Positions 47,297 through 63,300 of a stretch of DNA of 64,000 nucleotides are shown here, piece after piece (position 1 is the first letter of the stretch; every line of letters starts with the position of its first letter). The DNA lies in contig NZ_CP140151.1 of assembly GCF_034479555.1 (NCBI RefSeq), positions 2,170,001-2,234,000 of the forward strand, written 5' to 3'. The position numbers were made by a program, and so were the translations under genes. Origin of the DNA: Chromohalobacter canadensis. GTDB lineage: Bacteria; Pseudomonadota; Gammaproteobacteria; Pseudomonadales; Halomonadaceae. Under the pieces are notes generated by a model. The model saw nothing but the letters and a program-made list of their open reading frames with translations. It searched no databases and had not been told where the DNA came from.

Positions 47297-47329
47297 ATCG
47301 GCATGCCTCATGCAGAATCGGCATGAGGC
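47297..47329. promoter_or_regulatory. Repeat/palindrome cluster upstream of gltB
   Basis: ATCGGCATG occurs at 47297-47305 and 47317-47325, exactly 20 bp apart. GCCTCATGC (47305-47313) and GCATGAGGC (47321-47329) form a perfect 9-bp dyad. It lies about 310 bases before gltB. The remaining bases up to 47635 are AT-rich (with TTGACA at 47393-47398 but no matching -10) and hold no credible gene. Confidence 0.5.
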
Positions 47330-47635
47330 GAGGCTGGTATTTAGACTAAAGTCGCGTGCTTCGAGGTTCATGCGCTCGAGCTTTCTAACGCGTTGACATG
47401 TCAGGGGTTTTATCGAGATTTTGCGGCTAACCCCGCGATTTTGCGTAGCTTTGAGGCAGTGCGGCAGGTAGTGGAATTGCTTGAGAGGGGGCCAGGGGCT
47501 ATGCTGGTTGACCTTTTTCACGCCCGATGCGTCATCGCATGACGTGCTTTTCGACCTTCCAAAAATAAAAGATAACCGGGAAGCATAACACGATTATTTC
47601 TGGACACAAGTTTCAAAATTTTGTGAGGCACGCCC

Positions 47636-50600
47636 ATGATGAGAGGCCTTCACCAGCCTGGCGAGTTCCGTGATAACTGCGGTTTCGGTTTGATCGCCCA
47701 CATGGAAGGGCAGGCGAGTCATGACCTGCTCAAGACCGCGATCGAATCCCTGACCTGCATGACCCACCGTGGCGGTATCGCCGCCGACGGTAAGACCGGC
47801 GATGGCTGCGGTCTGCTGTTCAAGATGCCCTCCGAGTTCATGCGAGCCGTGGCCCGCGAGGAGTTGGCGGTCGAGCTTGGCGAGCGCTTTGCCGTGGGGA
47901 GTGTGTTTCTGCCCGATGACGATGCCCGCGAAGCGCAGGCCCGCGAGGTGCTCGATGAACAACTGCACGCGCGAGGGTTGCGCGTGAGTGGTTGGCGCGA
48001 CGTGCCCACTGATTCTTCGGTCTGTGGTCCCATGGCGCTGGAGTGCCTGCCCCGGATCCGCCAGGTTTTCGTCGAAGCGGATGACGAGCGCGACACCCAG
48101 GCGTTCAATGTCGACTTGTTCATGGCGCGGCGCTATGCCGAGCAAGCGCTCAAGGACGAAGACGACTTCTATATCTGTTCGCTATCCAGCGAGGTGGTGT
48201 CCTACAAGGGGCTGATGATGCCCGCGGACCTGCCGACCTTTTATCGCGACCTGGGCGATGAACGTCTACACACGGCGATCTGCGTTTTTCACCAGCGCTT
48301 TTCCACCAATACCGCACCGCGCTGGCCCTTGGCGCAGCCCTTTCGGTTCATGGCCCACAATGGCGAGATCAATACGGTCGAAGCCAACCGTGGCTGGGCC
48401 AACGCGCGCAAGGAAAACTTCCTGTCGCCGTTGTTGCCGGAAATCACCGAGCTCGATGAGATCGTCAACACCTCGGGTTCCGACTCCTCCAGCATGGACA
48501 ACATGCTGGAGGTGTTGCTGACCGGGGGCATGGATCTTTACAACGCCGTGCGCATGATGGTGCCGCCGGCGTGGCAGAACGTCGAAACCATGGATGGCGA
48601 TCTGCGCGCCTTCTACGAATACAACTCCATGCACATGGAGCCGTGGGATGGCCCCGCCGGTCTGGTGATGACCGATGGCCGCCATGCGGTGTGCATGCTC
48701 GACCGTAACGGTTTGCGCCCGGCACGCTGGGTGATCACCGAGAACGGCTACATCACCTTATCTTCCGAGATCGGTGTCTACGACTACAAGCCTGAGGATG
48801 TCATCGCCAAGGGCCGTGTGGGGCCTGGGCAAATCCTCGCCGTGGACACCCAAACGGGCGAAGTCCTGCACACGCCGGATGTCGACGAGCGTCTGCGCTC
48901 GGCGTACCCCTATCGTCGCTGGCTGAAGCAGCATGCGCATTACCTTGAGTCCGCGTTGACCGAGCTGGCGCGATTCCAGCCCATGGCCGGCGACGAACTC
49001 AACGTCTACCAGAAGATGTTCCAGGTGACGTTCGAAGAGCGCGATCAGTTGTTGCGCCCGTTGGCCGAAGGCGGCCAGGAGGCGGTGGGCTCGATGGGCG
49101 ACGACACGCCGATGGCGGTGTTGTCGCGTCATGGACGCTTGCTGACCGATTACTTCCGGCAGAAGTTTGCACAGGTCACCAACCCGGCCATCGACCCGCT
49201 GCGCGAAGCGATCGTGATGTCGCTGGAAACCTGCTGCGGCGCCGAGTTGAATGTCTTCGAGGCGACACCCGAGCACGCGCATCGCTTGATCCTGACCACG
49301 CCGGTGCTCTCGCCGCGCAAGTTCACCGCCTTGGTGACTCAGGAGGATTCGGCATTCGCCAGCCATAAGCTGAGCCTGAGTTACGACCCTGAGCGCGATA
49401 CGCTCAAGCAGGCGTTGCTCGCCCTGTGTCAACGGGCCGAGGACGCGATTCGCGAGGGCAAGGTGATTCTGGTGCTCTCGGATGCCGACCTGGAACGCGG
49501 CAAGTTGCCGATTCATGCCGTGCTGGCGGTGGGGGCGATCCATCATCATCTGGGCCGCAAGGCGCTGCGGCCACGCGTCAACCTGGTGGTCGAGACCGGC
49601 TATGCCCGCGACGCTCATCAGATGGCGGTGCTCTTCGGCGTGGGGGCCACGGCGGTGTATCCGTATCTGGCCTACCAGGTCATGGCGGACATGCATAATA
49701 CCGGCGAGTTGACCGGCAATCCGGCGGAGGCCCGCGAAAATTATCGCAAGGGCCTGCAGAAAGGACTCTTTAAGATCCTTTCCAAGATGGGGATCTCGAC
49801 GCTGGCATCCTATCGTGGCTCGCAGCTGTTCGAAGCGGTGGGGCTGTCCTCCGAGGTCATGGACATGTGTTTCGTTGGTATGGCGTCGCGCATCGAAGGC
49901 GCCGGCTTCGCCGAGCTGCAACTGCAGCAGGAACTGCTGGCCCGCGATGCATGGATCCCGCGCAAGGGCATCCGCCAGGGTGGTCTGGTGAAGTACGTGC
50001 ATGACCATGAATACCACGCCTACAACCCCGACGTGGTCATGCAGCTACAGAGCGCGGTGCAAAGCGGTGACTACGCCAAGTGGAAGCAGTTCGCACAGAC
50101 CGTCAACGAGCGTTCGGTAGCCACCATTCGTGACCTGCTCACGCTCAAGCCGGCCCCCGAGCCGTTGCCGCTCGACGAGGTCGAGCCGGTCGAGAACCTG
50201 CTGCCGCGCTTCGATAGCGCCGGCATGTCGCTGGGTGCGCTGTCACCCGAAGCCCACGAGGCGATGGCGCAGGCCATGAACGAGACCGGCGGGCGCTCCA
50301 ACTCCGGCGAAGGCGGCGAGGATCCGGCGCGCTACGGGACCATTCGCTCCTCGAAGATCAAGCAGATCGCCTCCGGGCGTTTCGGTGTGACGCCGGCCTA
50401 TCTGGTCAATGCCGAGGTGTTGCAGATCAAGGTCGCCCAGGGCGCCAAGCCCGGCGAGGGTGGGCAGTTGCCCGGCGGCAAGGTCAACGAACTGATCGCC
50501 CGGCTGCGCTACGCGGTGCCTGGGGTAACGCTGATCTCGCCGCCGCCGCATCACGATATCTACTCCATCGAGGACCTGGCGCAGCTGATCTTCGATTTGA

Positions 50601-52070
50601 AGCAGGTCAATCCGGACGCCCAGGTGTCAGTGAAGCTGGTTGCCGAGCCTGGCATCGGCACCATCGCCACTGGCGTGGCCAAGGCCTACGCCGACTTGAT
50701 TACCGTCTCTGGCTATGACGGCGGCACCGCGGCGAGCCCGCTGACCTCGATCAAGCATGCCGGCAGCCCGTGGGAACTTGGCCTGCCCGAAGTGCATCAG
50801 GCGCTGCGCATCAACAGCCTGCGCGACAAGATTCGCCTGCAGACCGATGGCGGCCTCAAGACCGGACTCGACGTGGTCAAGGCGGCGATCCTCGGCGCCG
50901 AGAGTTTCGGCTTCGGCACCGCGCCGATGGTGGCGCTGGGCTGCAAGTATCTGCGCATCTGCCATCTCAACAACTGCGCCACCGGCGTCGCGACCCAGCA
51001 CCAGCATCTGCGCGACGAGCATTTTCGCGGCACCGTGGACATGGTCAAGCACTACTTCCGCTTCATCGCCGAGGAAGTGCGCGAGCTGATGGCGTTGCTG
51101 GGTGTGCGCCAGTTGACCGACTTGATCGGGCGTACCGACCTGCTCGAGATCCTCGAGGGCGAGACGGCGTCGCAGCGCAAGCTCGACTTGATGCCGCTGT
51201 TGCAGAACGATCACGTGCCCGAGGGTGCGCCGCAGTTCTGCCAGGTCGGTCGCAATGAGCCGCACGACCCCGGCTCCAAGAACCAGGAGGTGCTGGAGAC
51301 CTTGTTGCCCGCCATCGACGCTAAATCGGGCGGTGAGTTCAGTTTCCGGATCACCAACTGTGACCGTAGTGTGGGCGCTCGGGCATCCGGTGAAATCGCC
51401 AAGCGCTACGGCGAAGCGGGGCTCGAAGACGCGCCGATCACCGTGCGTTTTACCGGCGTGGCCGGGCAGAGCTTCGGCGTGTGGAACGCGCGCGGGTTGC
51501 AGCTCTACCTCGAGGGCGACGCCAACGATTATGTCGGCAAGGGCATGAACGGTGGCAAGGTGGTCATCGTGCCGCCACGCGAGAGCCGCTTCGAAAGCCA
51601 CAAGACGGCGATCATCGGCAATACCTGCCTGTACGGTGCGACCGGCGGCAAGCTGTTCGCGGCGGGCACGGCGGGCGAGCGCTTCGCGGTACGCAACTCC
51701 GGGGTGCACGCGGTCATCGAGGGGGCTGGCGATCACTGCTGCGAATACATGACCGGTGGCCTGGTCGCCGTGCTCGGCGAAACCGGCATCAACTTCGGGG
51801 CGGGCATGACCGGCGGGTTCGCTTACGTGATTGACGAGGACCGCACCTTCGTCGACAAGTACAACCACGAGTTGGTCGAGATTCATCGTATCAATACCGA
51901 GGTCATGGAAGCCTACCGGCGCCACCTGAGGGAAATACTCGAGGAATATGTTGCTGAAACCGGCTCCGTGCGGGGCCAAGCGATCCTCGAAGATTTCTCC
52001 GACTTCATCCGGCATTTCTGGCTGGTGAAGCCCAAGGCAGCAAGCCTCAACGGCCTGCTGGCCCAGTCCC

Positions 52071-52087
<17 letters not shown>
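47636..52087 (+). CDS. gltB: Glutamate synthase (NADPH) large subunit
   Basis: Makes glutamate from glutamine and 2-oxoglutarate. 1483 residues. The 14-residue N-terminal extension ([14 protein letters not shown]) should be removed to expose Cys15 of [11 protein letters not shown], the amidotransferase nucleophile. Then come the glutaminase domain (to about 430), a linker, the FMN-binding barrel ([49 protein letters not shown]), the 3Fe-4S cysteines in [12 protein letters not shown], and the C-terminal beta-helix (GxxG repeats). GAGG lies 7 bases upstream. Followed by gltD. Confidence 0.98.
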
Positions 52088-56351
<4,264 letters not shown>

Positions 56352-56464
56352 GACGCCGACGAATGCAATAGTCGAGTACACGACGAGCGGAGCCGCCCGT
56401 AGCGGTCAACATGATCGCTACCCTCTCGATATGTTGAAACGACCCATCGTTAACACGAGGATGA

Positions 56465-57766
<1,302 letters not shown>

Positions 57767-57811
57767 CGCCGGACGCAAAGCGTACTTCTACTATGACATC
57801 TAAGTTGTAGT

Positions 57812-57847
57812 ACCCACGGCGGCCTTCAGGGCCGCCGTGGGTGTTTT
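57812..57847 (+). terminator. Terminator after eno
   Basis: A 13-bp perfect stem (57812-57824 with 57830-57842), loop TTCAG, followed by GTTTT. Confidence 0.9.
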
Positions 57848-57871
57848 GAAGTAAGCATTATCGTCATTTTT

Positions 57872-57889
57872 TGTAAGATAATTCCTACA
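57872..57889 (+). promoter_or_regulatory. GacA-type upstream activating sequence
   Basis: TGTAAG-N6-CCTACA differs at one base from the GacA-binding palindrome TGTAAG-N6-CTTACA that precedes rsm sRNA genes in Pseudomonas. Its centre is about 180 bp upstream of the predicted sRNA start, the same spacing as in Pseudomonas. Confidence 0.7.
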
Positions 57890-57909
57890 AAAAATGCCGT
57901 CCATCGGCG

Positions 57910-57950
57910 ATAAACAAGGGCAATAGGTGCGATAAACATTCCTTGTTTAT
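57910..57950. promoter_or_regulatory. 10-bp inverted repeat between the UAS and the sRNA promoter
   Basis: ATAAACAAGG (57910-57919) and CCTTGTTTAT (57941-57950) are perfect complements with centres 31 bp apart (three turns). GCGATAAACA is also directly repeated (57907-57916, 57929-57938). A binding site for a second regulator or a bending protein is likely. Confidence 0.55.
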
Positions 57951-58026
57951 TTTATGTCGTTGCTTTTTAAGGGTTTTTTATGTTCTGCCTGGCGCTCTTG
58001 GGTAAGCGTCAGGGAATGGGGCCCGG

Positions 58027-58055
58027 TTGAGGCACGTCACGGCTTCCGCAACAAT
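58027..58055 (+). promoter_or_regulatory. Candidate promoter of the RsmZ-like sRNA
   Basis: TTGAGG (58027-58032), 17-bp spacer, AACAAT (58050-58055). The predicted start near 58062 places the first GGA motif at the 5' end of the RNA. Confidence 0.5.
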
Positions 58056-58061
58056 GCTCTT

Positions 58062-58229
58062 GCACAGGATGAGCAAAGGCATTGCTTACCTGGAGGCAGA
58101 TTGGGATGCAGCAAGGTGCGCCTGTCGTGGAGGGAGCCCATGGCAGGCATGGAGCGCACCTCGGGAGTCGAGCGGAGGGAGCCGCTCAGGGATGAATGGG
58201 ATGCAGCGGCCTTCGGGCCGCTTTTTTTT
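58062..58229 (+). ncRNA. rsmZ: RsmZ/CsrB-family sRNA (CsrA/RsmA-sequestering)
   Basis: About 168 nt. Eleven GGA motifs lie between 58067 and 58201 (58067, 58092, 58104, 58129, 58133, 58151, 58164, 58174, 58178, 58190, 58199), including CAGGATG and AGGGATG, close to the CsrA consensus. One hairpin, GAGCGG/CCGCTC (58170-58175/58182-58187), shows AGGGAG in its loop, the preferred CsrA site. A larger stem, GGTGCGC/GCGCACC, encloses three more GGA motifs. The RNA ends in AGCGGCC-TTCG-GGCCGCT (58205-58222) plus eight T. No reading frame in it looks coding. In Pseudomonas rsmZ also neighbours fdxA. It should titrate the post-transcriptional repressor CsrA/RsmA under GacS/GacA control. The 5' end is estimated. 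Confidence 0.8.
58205..58229 (+). terminator. Terminator of the RsmZ-like sRNA
   Basis: A 7-bp stem (58205-58211/58216-58222) closed by a UUCG tetraloop and followed by a T-run to 58229; an intrinsic terminator of ideal form. Confidence 0.93.
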
Positions 58230-58251
58230 GTCTTGTCTTTGCCTTTCGACC

Positions 58252-58278
58252 AAAAAACCGGCCTCTTTGAAAGGCCGG
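58252..58278 (-). terminator. Terminator of fdxA
   Basis: CCGGCCT (58258-58264) pairs with AGGCCGG (58272-58278). The AAAAAA at 58252-58257 gives a U-tract on the minus-strand transcript. It faces the sRNA terminator. Confidence 0.85.
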
Positions 58279-58314
58279 CGTTGCGTGGCGCGCCGAGGAC
58301 GTTGGCAACCAGCG

Positions 58315-58638
58315 TCAGCGTTCGAGGTATTGCAGCTTGTCGGCGCTGCCATCCCACTGCTCCGCTTCCGGGAGAGGGTCCTTCTTCTCGCTGATGTTGG
58401 GCCAAACTTCGGAAAGCTCGGCATTCAGCTCGGTGAATTCCTTCTGACCCTCCGGAAGTTCATCCTCCGAATATATCGCTTCGGCCGGACACTCGGGCTC
58501 GCACAATGCGCAGTCGATACACTCGTCGGGGTGAATCACCAGGAAGTTGGGCCCTTCGTAGAAGCAGTCCACGGGACAGACTTCGACGCAGTCGGTGTAT
58601 TTGCAGCGAATGCAGTTTTCGGTGACGACGAATGTCAT
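58315..58638 (-). CDS. fdxA: Ferredoxin FdxA (7Fe, Azotobacter FdI type)
   Basis: 107 residues, the family length, from the ATG at 58636-58638 (AGGAG upstream). [29 protein letters not shown] and [19 protein letters not shown] supply the Cys ligands for one 3Fe-4S and one 4Fe-4S cluster; the acidic C-terminal extension is typical. Electron-transfer protein of unclear physiological role. In Pseudomonas it lies between rsmZ and mutS, the same order as here. Confidence 0.96.
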   Translation of the reverse strand: MTFVVTENCIRCKYTDCVEVCPVDCFYEGPNFLVIHPDECIDCALCEPECPAEAIYSEDELPEGQKEFTELNAELSEVWPNISEKKDPLPEAEQWDGSADKLQYLER

Positions 58639-58811
58639 GAGGATCTCCTGAATCTCGGTCGCGGCAGCGCCCCAGAGTGACAGTAAGGTTATAAACGGGC
58701 GGCGATTTATAATGGCATATTCTAATGGCGCCACATTTTAGTCGCGCCCCTGGCGCGTGGGCAAGCGGAGGCCATAAACGTTTTGGAATGGCCTCATAGC
58801 CAAACGCACCT

Positions 58812-61391
58812 TCAGCATTGTTCACGCCACTCATAGAGCAAGGCCATGGCCTGGCGTGGGGAAAGGTCATCAAGGTCGAGCTTTTCCAGCGCCTCGATGA
58901 CCGGATGCGGTGCACTGGCGAAAAGGTCTGCTTGTTGTGGTTTGGGCGCGTCGCCCTCGTGCATCCCGCCACGAGTGCTGGCCTGATGGACTTCCTGTTG
59001 TTCCAGGGTGGCGAGCTTCTCGCGTGCCCGTGCCACTACGCGTGGCGGCACCCCCGCGAGCTGCGCGACCTGTAGGCCGTAGCTTTGGCTTGCGGGCCCT
59101 TCCTCGACACGGTGCATGAAGACGATGCCGTCCTGATGCTCGGCGGCCGTCAGATGCACGTTGGCCACGCCGTCGTAGGGTTCCGTCAGGGCGGTCATCT
59201 CGAAGTAATGCGTGGCAAAAAGCGTGAACGCGCGTCGCTCGACCAGGTGTTCGGCGCTGGCCCAGGCCAGCGAGAGGCCGTCGAAGGTGCTGGTGCCGCG
59301 ACCGATCTCGTCCATCAGTACCAGGCTGTGTTCGGTGGCGTTATGCAGAATGGTCGCGGTTTCGGTCATCTCCACCATGAAGGTCGAGCGGCCGCCGGCC
59401 AGATCGTCACTGGAGCCGATACGCGTGAAGATGCGATCCACGGGGCCGATTTCGGCATCGTCGGCGGGTACGCAACTGCCCGTATGCGCGAGCAGCGCGA
59501 TCAAGGCCGCCTGGCGCATGTAGGTAGATTTCCCGCCCATGTTGGGCCCGGTGATGACCAGCAGGCGCCGCGTTTCGTCGAGCATCAGATCGTTGGGCAC
59601 GAACGGGTGATCGCTGACGTGCTCGACCACGGGATGGCGTCCGCCACGAATGCGCAGGCCGGGCTGATCGCTCAGGCGGGGGCGTACGAAATCCAGCGCC
59701 AGGGCGCGTTCGGCGAAACATGCCAGCACGTCGAGGGTCGCCAAGGCGCGCGCCGTGCCTTGGAGTGCTTGCAGATCGACGTTGAGCGTTTCCAGCAATC
59801 CATCATATAGCAGCTTTTCGCGCGCCAGCGCACGGGACTTGGCCGAGAGCGCCTTGTCCTCGAACTCCTTGAGTTCGGGGATGATGAAGCGTTCGGCATT
59901 TTTCAGCGTCTGGCGACGAATATACTCGGCCGGGGCCTCGCGGGCCTGAGCGCGCGGAATCTCGATGAAGTAACCGTGGACGCGGTTATAGCCGACCTTG
60001 AGGCTGGCCAGGCCAGTACGCTCGCGCTCGCGCGTCTCGAGCTCCACCAGGTAGTCGCCGGCATGCTCGGCCAAGCCACGGTATTCGTCGAGTTCCTCGT
60101 CGAAACCTGTGGCGATTACCCCGCCGTCGCGGATCACCACGGGCGGGTTGTCCATCAGGGCACGGGTCAGCGTTTCGGCTAGTTCGGGATACGGCCGGAT
60201 ATGGCGCTTGAGTTCGTCGATGGCGGTGCCGTCGTCTAGCTCAGCGAGATCACGCTCCAGCGCAGGTAGGGTATTGAGTGCATCGCGCAGGCGTGCCAGG
60301 TCACGTGGGCGAGCGCTGTAGAGAGCCACTCGAGCGAGGATGCGCTCGATGTCACCGATCGCCTTGAGCGGCTCGCGCAGGGCCGTATAACGGTCGTCGT
60401 CGATGAGACTCTGCACTGCTGCCTGACGCGCCTGGACCTGGGCGGTATCGCGCAGTGGCCGGTTGAGCCAGCGCTTCAACTGACGCGAGCCCATGGCCGT
60501 GGCGGTGGTGTCCAACACGCTGGCCAGCGTGTTCTCGAAGCCACCGCCGAGGTTGATGTCGATCTCGAGATTGCGACGACTGGCGGCATCGATCACCACC
60601 GCCTCGTCGCGAGTCTCCACGGCGATCCCGGTGACGTGGGGAAGGCGCGAGCGTTGGGTGTCGCGGGCGTAGTCGATGAGCACGCCGGCGGCGGTCAGCG
60701 CGGTGGTGAGGTGCGCGCAGCCGAAGCCACGCAAGTCGGCTACGCCGAATTGATCGCACAGCAAGCGCTGAGCGCTCTCCAGATCGAACAGCCAGTCGCC
60801 CTGGCGGCGAAAGCCGGGACGTTCGGCGAGAGCAGGTGGCAACGAGAGACTCTCCGCGGCGAGCAGCTCGGCGGGGTCGAGGCGCTGGATCTCGGACATC
60901 AGATCGCTTTCACCGTCCACCTCGAGCACGCTGAAATGGCCACTTGAAAGCTCTAGCCAAGCCATGCCCCAGCGTTCGCCGTGAGGATGCACGGCCAGTA
61001 CGAGATTGTCGCGGCGCGCGTCGAGCAAGGCTTCGTCGTGCAGTGTGCCGGGAGTGACGATGCGCACGACCTGACGGTCCACGGGGCCCTTGGCCGTGCT
61101 GGGGTCGCTCATCTGCTCGCAGATGGCCACCGATTCCCCGGACTTGACCAGCCGCGCCAGATAACCCTCGGCACTATGATACGGCACACCGGCCATGGGA
61201 ATCGGCTTGCCCGCCGATTGGCCGCGCTGGGTCAGAGTGATGTCGAGCAGTGAGGCGGCGCGCTTGGCGTCGTCGTAGAACAGCTCGTAGAAATCGCCCA
61301 TGCGATAGAAGAGCAGCACCTCGGGATGCTCGCGCTTGATCTTCAGGTACTGGACCATCATCGGGGTATGCTGGGCAGAAGCCTGGTTCAT
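58812..61391 (-). CDS. mutS: DNA mismatch repair protein MutS
   Basis: Recognises mismatches and recruits MutL. 859 residues (E. coli 853) from the ATG at 61389-61391 with AAGGAA upstream. The mismatch-reading Phe34-x-Glu36 is in GDFYELF; the clamp/lever domains follow; the ATPase has [13 protein letters not shown] (Walker A), [28 protein letters not shown] (Walker B) and THYFEMT. QADLF near the C-terminus is a beta-clamp binding motif, and the last ~35 residues form the tetramerisation helices. Divergent from pncC. Confidence 0.98.
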   Translation of the reverse strand: MNQASAQHTPMMVQYLKIKREHPEVLLFYRMGDFYELFYDDAKRAASLLDITLTQRGQSAGKPIPMAGVPYHSAEGYLARLVKSGESVAICEQMSDPSTAKGPVDRQVVRIVTPGTLHDEALLDARRDNLVLAVHPHGERWGMAWLELSSGHFSVLEVDGESDLMSEIQRLDPAELLAAESLSLPPALAERPGFRRQGDWLFDLESAQRLLCDQFGVADLRGFGCAHLTTALTAAGVLIDYARDTQRSRLPHVTGIAVETRDEAVVIDAASRRNLEIDINLGGGFENTLASVLDTTATAMGSRQLKRWLNRPLRDTAQVQARQAAVQSLIDDDRYTALREPLKAIGDIERILARVALYSARPRDLARLRDALNTLPALERDLAELDDGTAIDELKRHIRPYPELAETLTRALMDNPPVVIRDGGVIATGFDEELDEYRGLAEHAGDYLVELETRERERTGLASLKVGYNRVHGYFIEIPRAQAREAPAEYIRRQTLKNAERFIIPELKEFEDKALSAKSRALAREKLLYDGLLETLNVDLQALQGTARALATLDVLACFAERALALDFVRPRLSDQPGLRIRGGRHPVVEHVSDHPFVPNDLMLDETRRLLVITGPNMGGKSTYMRQAALIALLAHTGSCVPADDAEIGPVDRIFTRIGSSDDLAGGRSTFMVEMTETATILHNATEHSLVLMDEIGRGTSTFDGLSLAWASAEHLVERRAFTLFATHYFEMTALTEPYDGVANVHLTAAEHQDGIVFMHRVEEGPASQSYGLQVAQLAGVPPRVVARAREKLATLEQQEVHQASTRGGMHEGDAPKPQQADLFASAPHPVIEALEKLDLDDLSPRQAMALLYEWREQC

Positions 61392-61549
61392 GCGATTCCT
61401 TGTCGTGCCGGTGGCTGATGTTGCCAAATGGGATGAAGGTGACGCGGCGCTGGATGAGCCTGCAAACGTTCGCCAAAGCCTCTATTCTACGCATTCGGGT
61501 GGGCGGCGTCAGTGGCATGCCGCTTAAGATGGCAACCGGGAGACACGAC

Positions 61550-62074
61550 ATGGCGGTGACGCTGACAGCATGGCAAGCCTTTTCGCTCGAGGCATTGGCC
61601 GAGCGCCTGGGGCGCGCCTGTCTCGAGGCGAATGCCAGCGTAACGGCGGCGGAGTCCTGCACCGGTGGCGGCGTGGCCAGTGCCATTACCGACATCGCCG
61701 GCAGCTCCGCGTATTTCGAGACCGGCTACGTGACCTATGCCAATGGTGCCAAGCAGCGCCTGCTTGGGGTGCGCGAGACGACCCTTGCTGAGTACGGAGC
61801 GGTCAGTGCCGAAACCGTCGATGAGATGGTAGCGGGTGCGTGTCGCGACAGCGGTGCCACGCTGGGCGTGGCGATCAGTGGTGTTGCCGGCCCCGGCGGC
61901 GGCAGCGTGGACAAGCCGGTGGGTACGGTCTGGTTCGCCTGGGGTGATGGTCAAACGCAAGTGACCGAGTGCCATCAGTTGCCGGGGACACGTGGCGAGG
62001 TTCGCCGCGATGCGGTACGCGTGGCGCTGATCGGCCTGATCGACAGGCTTGAGAAAATGATATCGCCAGCGTGA
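61550..62074 (+). CDS. pncC: Nicotinamide-nucleotide amidase (PncC/CinA C-terminal family)
   Basis: Deamidates NMN to nicotinic acid mononucleotide in NAD recycling. 174 residues from the ATG at 61550 (GGGAG 7 bases upstream). The family core TAAESCTGGGVASAITDIAGSSAYFETGYVTYANGAKQRLLGV, GVAISGVAGPGGGSVDKPVGTVWFAW is complete. It is the stand-alone domain, lacking the CinA N-terminal domain, and lies upstream of recA, as in many proteobacteria. Confidence 0.95.
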   Translation: MAVTLTAWQAFSLEALAERLGRACLEANASVTAAESCTGGGVASAITDIAGSSAYFETGYVTYANGAKQRLLGVRETTLAEYGAVSAETVDEMVAGACRDSGATLGVAISGVAGPGGGSVDKPVGTVWFAWGDGQTQVTECHQLPGTRGEVRRDAVRVALIGLIDRLEKMISPA

Positions 62075-62112
62075 TATCGAGTAGGAAACAGAGGTAGGCG
62101 GCGAGGAATTTT

Positions 62113-62142
62113 TTCGTCATACTACTGTCTAGTCATACAGTA
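62113..62142 (+). promoter_or_regulatory. recA promoter with LexA box
   Basis: CTGT-N8-ACAG at 62125-62140, inside TACTGT..ACAGTA, is a good gammaproteobacterial SOS box. A possible promoter is TTTCGT-type -35 (62113-62118) and TACAGT (62136-62141), so LexA would cover the -10. It is 72 bases before recA. Confidence 0.8.
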
Positions 62143-62212
62143 TTTTGCGGTCGGCGCCGACATCTGTCAGCGCCACCGTGCGAGCTTCGACGTCCTTCGA
62201 TAGGAGACCTTC

Positions 62213-63298
62213 ATGGCACAGGACGACAACCGTTCCAAGGCGCTCAACGCAGCGCTTTCCCAGATCGAGCGCCAGTTCGGCAAGGGCGCCGTGATGCGTC
62301 TTGGCGATACGCCGCGCGTAGCGCTTCCCGCCGTCTCCACCGGGTCGCTGGGGCTGGATATCGCTCTTGGCGTGGGTGGGCTGCCGCTAGGCCGCGTGGT
62401 CGAGATCTTTGGCCCCGAATCATCGGGCAAGACGACGATGACGTTGTCGGTGATCGCCCAGGCACAGAAACAAGGCAAAACCTGTGCCTTCATCGATGCC
62501 GAGCACGCGCTGGACCCGAGTTACGCTGAAAAGCTGGGCATCAATCTCGATGACTTGTTGGTCTCGCAGCCGGATACCGGCGAACAGGCGCTGGAAATCT
62601 GTGACATGTTGGTGCGCTCCGGCGGTGTCGACGTCATCGTCGTCGATTCGGTTGCAGCCTTGACGCCGCGTGCCGAGATCGAGGGTGAGATGGGGGATTC
62701 CCACGTTGGCCTGCAAGCCAGGTTGATGTCGCAGGCACTGCGCAAGGTGACCGGCAACATCAAGAACGCCAATTGCATGGTGATGTTCGTCAACCAGATC
62801 CGCATGAAGATCGGTGTGATGTTCGGTAGCCCCGAAACCACTACCGGCGGCAACGCATTGAAGTTCTACTCCAGTGTGCGTCTCGACATCCGGCGGACCG
62901 GCTCGGTCAAGCAGGGCGACGAGGTGACCGGCAACGAAACCCGCGTCAAGGTCGTCAAGAACAAGGTGGCGCCACCGTTCCGCCAGGCCGAGTTTCAGAT
63001 CCTCTATGGCAAGGGTATCTACCATGCTGGTGAGGTCATCGATCTCGGGGTGCAGCAAGGCTTGGTAGATAAGGCGGGTGCCTGGTATAGCTACCAGGGA
63101 AGCAAGATTGGCCAGGGCAAGGCCAACGCTGCACAGTTCCTGGAAGATAACCCGGCGATCATGGAAGAGATCGAAAATGAGATTCGCGCGCGGTTGCTCT
63201 CCACGCCCAAGGCGGAAGACGACAAGGCGGAGGAAGGTGCGAGCGAAGGCAAGGAAGATAAGGCCGCTGCGACCCAGGACGATGGCAACCTGTTGTAA
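62213..63298 (+). CDS. recA: Recombinase RecA
   Basis: Strand-exchange protein and SOS co-protease. 361 residues. Walker A is GPESSGKTT; Walker B is [11 protein letters not shown]1 and L2 loops are in [27 protein letters not shown] and [25 protein letters not shown]. The tail is acidic ([16 protein letters not shown]) and ends DDGNLL. Followed after two bases by recX. Confidence 0.99.
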   Translation: MAQDDNRSKALNAALSQIERQFGKGAVMRLGDTPRVALPAVSTGSLGLDIALGVGGLPLGRVVEIFGPESSGKTTMTLSVIAQAQKQGKTCAFIDAEHALDPSYAEKLGINLDDLLVSQPDTGEQALEICDMLVRSGGVDVIVVDSVAALTPRAEIEGEMGDSHVGLQARLMSQALRKVTGNIKNANCMVMFVNQIRMKIGVMFGSPETTTGGNALKFYSSVRLDIRRTGSVKQGDEVTGNETRVKVVKNKVAPPFRQAEFQILYGKGIYHAGEVIDLGVQQGLVDKAGAWYSYQGSKIGQGKANAAQFLEDNPAIMEEIENEIRARLLSTPKAEDDKAEEGASEGKEDKAAATQDDGNLL

Positions 63299-63300
63299 CC

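Noticed and set aside
57954-58204. Protein-coding frame in the eno-fdxA gap (up to 146 codons)
   Set aside because: Frames run through the sRNA hairpins and terminator, differ in all three phases, have no clear ribosome-binding site and match no family.
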